A stretch of DNA of 64,000 bases, taken from the NCBI RefSeq assembly GCF_002895485.1, contig NZ_AZRK01000002.1:167692-231691 (forward strand). Direction: 5' to 3'. Made by a program: the position numbers and the translations under genes. This document shows, piece after piece, positions 62,556 to 64,000 of this stretch. The DNA is from Petrotoga sp. 9PWA.NaAc.5.4 (GTDB lineage Bacteria; Thermotogota; Thermotogae; Petrotogales; Petrotogaceae). The notes beneath the pieces are model-generated. The model was not told where the DNA came from. It saw only the letters and a list, made by a program, of their open reading frames with translations, and did not search any database. Numbering within the stretch: position 1 is the stretch's first letter; each line of letters starts with the position of its first letter.

Positions 62556-63845
62556 TTGAATGCTTTATATATAGGTATTATCATTTTGCTAATCATTGTG
62601 GTTTTCTTTCTTTACTTAAGAAAAAAAAGATTAGAAAAATCCTATCAAAATCTAAAAAGCGAGTTATTGAAAATTTTAAACTTGAATATAAAAAATCCTT
62701 TAGATGATTTCTTATTACTTCAATTAAATACTTATATAAAAAATTTAGAGGAAAAGTATAAATTTGAGAAGTATAGAAGAAGAAATGTATTTTCAATATT
62801 AGATACGCTTTCAGAAGGGGTAATTTTAGTATCATTTCATCAATCTGATACAATTAGAATAGATTTTGCAAATCTCACGGCTATAAATATATTCACAACA
62901 GAGGATTTTGTAGGAAGATCTTTAACAGAGGTTATGGATAATCATAATTTAATAGATTTAGCAATAAAAAGTTTTAAATCAGATGAAGATATGGAGGAAG
63001 AAATACCTTTTTATTATCCAGAGAAAAGATATTTTAAATGTAAAATAAAATCTATAAATATTGAAAATTATAGAGTCATTATTTTGACAGATATTACGAA
63101 AGAAAGAAATTTGGAAGATCTTAGAAAAGAATTTCTCACTATTATGTCTCATGAAATGAGGACTCCTTTATCAATAATAAATGGATATTTAGAAACTATA
63201 TTAAGCGAAGAAAATTTAAGTGAAGATATTTATATCCTGCTAAAAAAAATTGAAGAGGAAACTTCTCGGCTTACGAGGATGTTCAATGATTTATTAGATA
63301 TAGCAAGAATGGAGAAAAATATAGCCGAAGAGAAAAAGTTTTCTTCTTTTAACTTATCCAAAACAATTAAAAAGGCTTATGATTTTTTTAAGATAGTAGC
63401 AGAGAAAACTAAAATTGAATTTAATTCAGAAATATCGGACAATATTTATATATATGGAAATGAAGACAGATTATTGCAAGCAGTATATAATCTTTTAGAT
63501 AATGCTTTCAAATTTACAAGCTTAAAAGAAGCTGGTGAAAAAACTGTTTGGTTAAGGTTGTACAGAGAAAATGAAGACGTTATATTAGAAATAGAAGATA
63601 CAGGAATTGGAATTCCTTCTAAAGAGTTAAAAAAGATTTTTAATATGTTTTATAGAGTCGATAAATCAAGAACAAGGCAAGTGCCGGGTTTAGGTTTAGG
63701 ACTTTATATTGTAAAAACGATATTAGAAATGCATAATGCAAGAATTATATTAGATAGCGAAGAAAATAGCGGAAGTTTGTTCAGAATAATAATACCTTTT
63801 CGTTCGCAAATAACGAATTTAAATGATGAGCGAATGGTAAGATAG
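62556..63845 (+). CDS. PhoR-like sensor histidine kinase
   Basis: 429 aa. One N-terminal membrane segment (about residues 3-22), a PAS-like region (about 70-185), HisKA with MSHEMRTPLSII (near residue 198), HATPase_c with NLLDNAFKFT, DTGIGIP and GLGLGLYIV. A single membrane segment with cytoplasmic PAS is the PhoR layout. TTG start after AAAGGTGA. It follows the PhoB-like regulator, as in the Thermotoga DrrA/HpkA arrangement; whether phosphate is the signal is inference. Confidence 0.92.
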   Translation: MNALYIGIIILLIIVVFFLYLRKKRLEKSYQNLKSELLKILNLNIKNPLDDFLLLQLNTYIKNLEEKYKFEKYRRRNVFSILDTLSEGVILVSFHQSDTIRIDFANLTAINIFTTEDFVGRSLTEVMDNHNLIDLAIKSFKSDEDMEEEIPFYYPEKRYFKCKIKSINIENYRVIILTDITKERNLEDLRKEFLTIMSHEMRTPLSIINGYLETILSEENLSEDIYILLKKIEEETSRLTRMFNDLLDIARMEKNIAEEKKFSSFNLSKTIKKAYDFFKIVAEKTKIEFNSEISDNIYIYGNEDRLLQAVYNLLDNAFKFTSLKEAGEKTVWLRLYRENEDVILEIEDTGIGIPSKELKKIFNMFYRVDKSRTRQVPGLGLGLYIVKTILEMHNARIILDSEENSGSLFRIIIPFRSQITNLNDERMVR

Positions 63846-63849
63846 AGTC

Positions 63850-63958
63850 TATTCGGTACGAGCATCGAAGATATGAATATAAGTTCTACATGGATTCCTC
63901 CAAATTAAGAGGTATTTTATAAAAGTTTTAAACTTTAAGTTTCATAATTTCTAAAGTA
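63850..63958 (+). repeat. dispersed leader element, copy M (right half)
   Basis: A degraded CGGTACGAGCATCG in the palindrome position, then AGAGGTATTTTATAAAAG, TTTAAACTTTAAGTTTCAT and the right end AATTTCTAAAGT. The right half is nearly identical to that of copy L. Confidence 0.85.
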
Positions 63959-63977
63959 AGTAAATATTATAAGAGGT

Positions 63978-64000
63978 ACTTTAGAAACAAGAATTTTATA
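63978..64000 (+). repeat. dispersed leader element, copy N (left end, cut by window edge)
   Basis: TACTTTAGAAACAAGAATTTTAT matches the left end. The rest lies beyond the window. Confidence 0.65.

Overview
The window is about 30% GC, densely packed and almost entirely bacterial housekeeping and metabolism. The gene content points to a member of the Thermotogota, probably Petrotoga or a close relative. The indicators are a hydC-hydB-hydA [FeFe]-hydrogenase operon, a UxaC/UxaE uronate pathway of the Thermotoga type, an RF2 gene without the usual programmed frameshift, strong GGAGG ribosome sites with many TTG/GTG starts, and a phoH-HD-ybeY block. This assignment is inference from gene content; no search was run. 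No transposase, prophage or CRISPR array is visible.

Layout. 1-4689 (minus): a pilus/type II secretion-type cluster (GspF/PilC-like protein, a prepilin, three small membrane or unknown proteins, the start of an exported protein), preceded in the transcript by a patatin-like phospholipase and a degenerate second patatin. 4692-10467 (minus): alaS, a small membrane protein, and the ferrous-iron locus feoA-feoC-feoB. 10468-11160: two divergent promoters, tRNA-Gln, a terminator and repeats. 11159-18899: a beta-barrel-like protein, yqeH, pduL, rbgA (minus), phoH, a PgpH-like HD phosphodiesterase, ybeY and a DUF1015 gene. 19355-23459: a PspC-domain protein and hydCBA. 23480-27606: an OmpR-type two-component pair (minus), a divergent PepSY-like exported protein, and a PlsY-lipid kinase fusion. 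27823-39519: a uronate island with binding protein, two permeases, GH4 uronidase, uxaC, ROK regulator, uxaE, KDPG aldolase, KDG kinase and IclR regulator. 39527-41370 (minus): rqcH and a 56-aa membrane protein. 41636-48425: an HD-GYP sensor, a ferritin-like/VIT1 iron transporter, a chemoreceptor and an exported unknown. 48468-56196: secA, prfB, rsmH, ftsL-like, ftsI, holA. 56193-63845: a GAF histidine kinase, tRNA-Asp and tRNA-Thr, tilS, ftsH, a hot-dog thioesterase, and a PhoB/PhoR-like pair.

How the genes work together. The uronate island encodes uptake and release of uronic acid, isomerisation (UxaC), epimerisation (UxaE), phosphorylation of KDG (KdgK) and cleavage of KDPG (aldolase). Fructuronate reductase, mannonate dehydratase and the transporter ATPase are not in the window. 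Iron handling appears twice: Feo uptake at 7.7-10.5 kb, and a ferritin-like/VIT1 transporter at 44-45 kb.

The most unusual content is not a gene. A dispersed intergenic element of about 180-200 bp has 11-bp inverted ends (ACTTTAGAAAT / ATTTCTAAAGT), a GGGC-GGA-GCCC hairpin and a CGGTAC-GTACCG hairpin. It occurs in about 15 full, partial or internally deleted copies. Every copy is oriented with the gene that follows it and ends just before that gene's ribosome site. In two cases (feoA, KDPG aldolase) a near-consensus promoter lies upstream of the element, so it would be transcribed as a 5' leader. A second unusual signal is at least two genes that have no ATG/GTG/TTG start in frame and appear to start at ATA or ATT.
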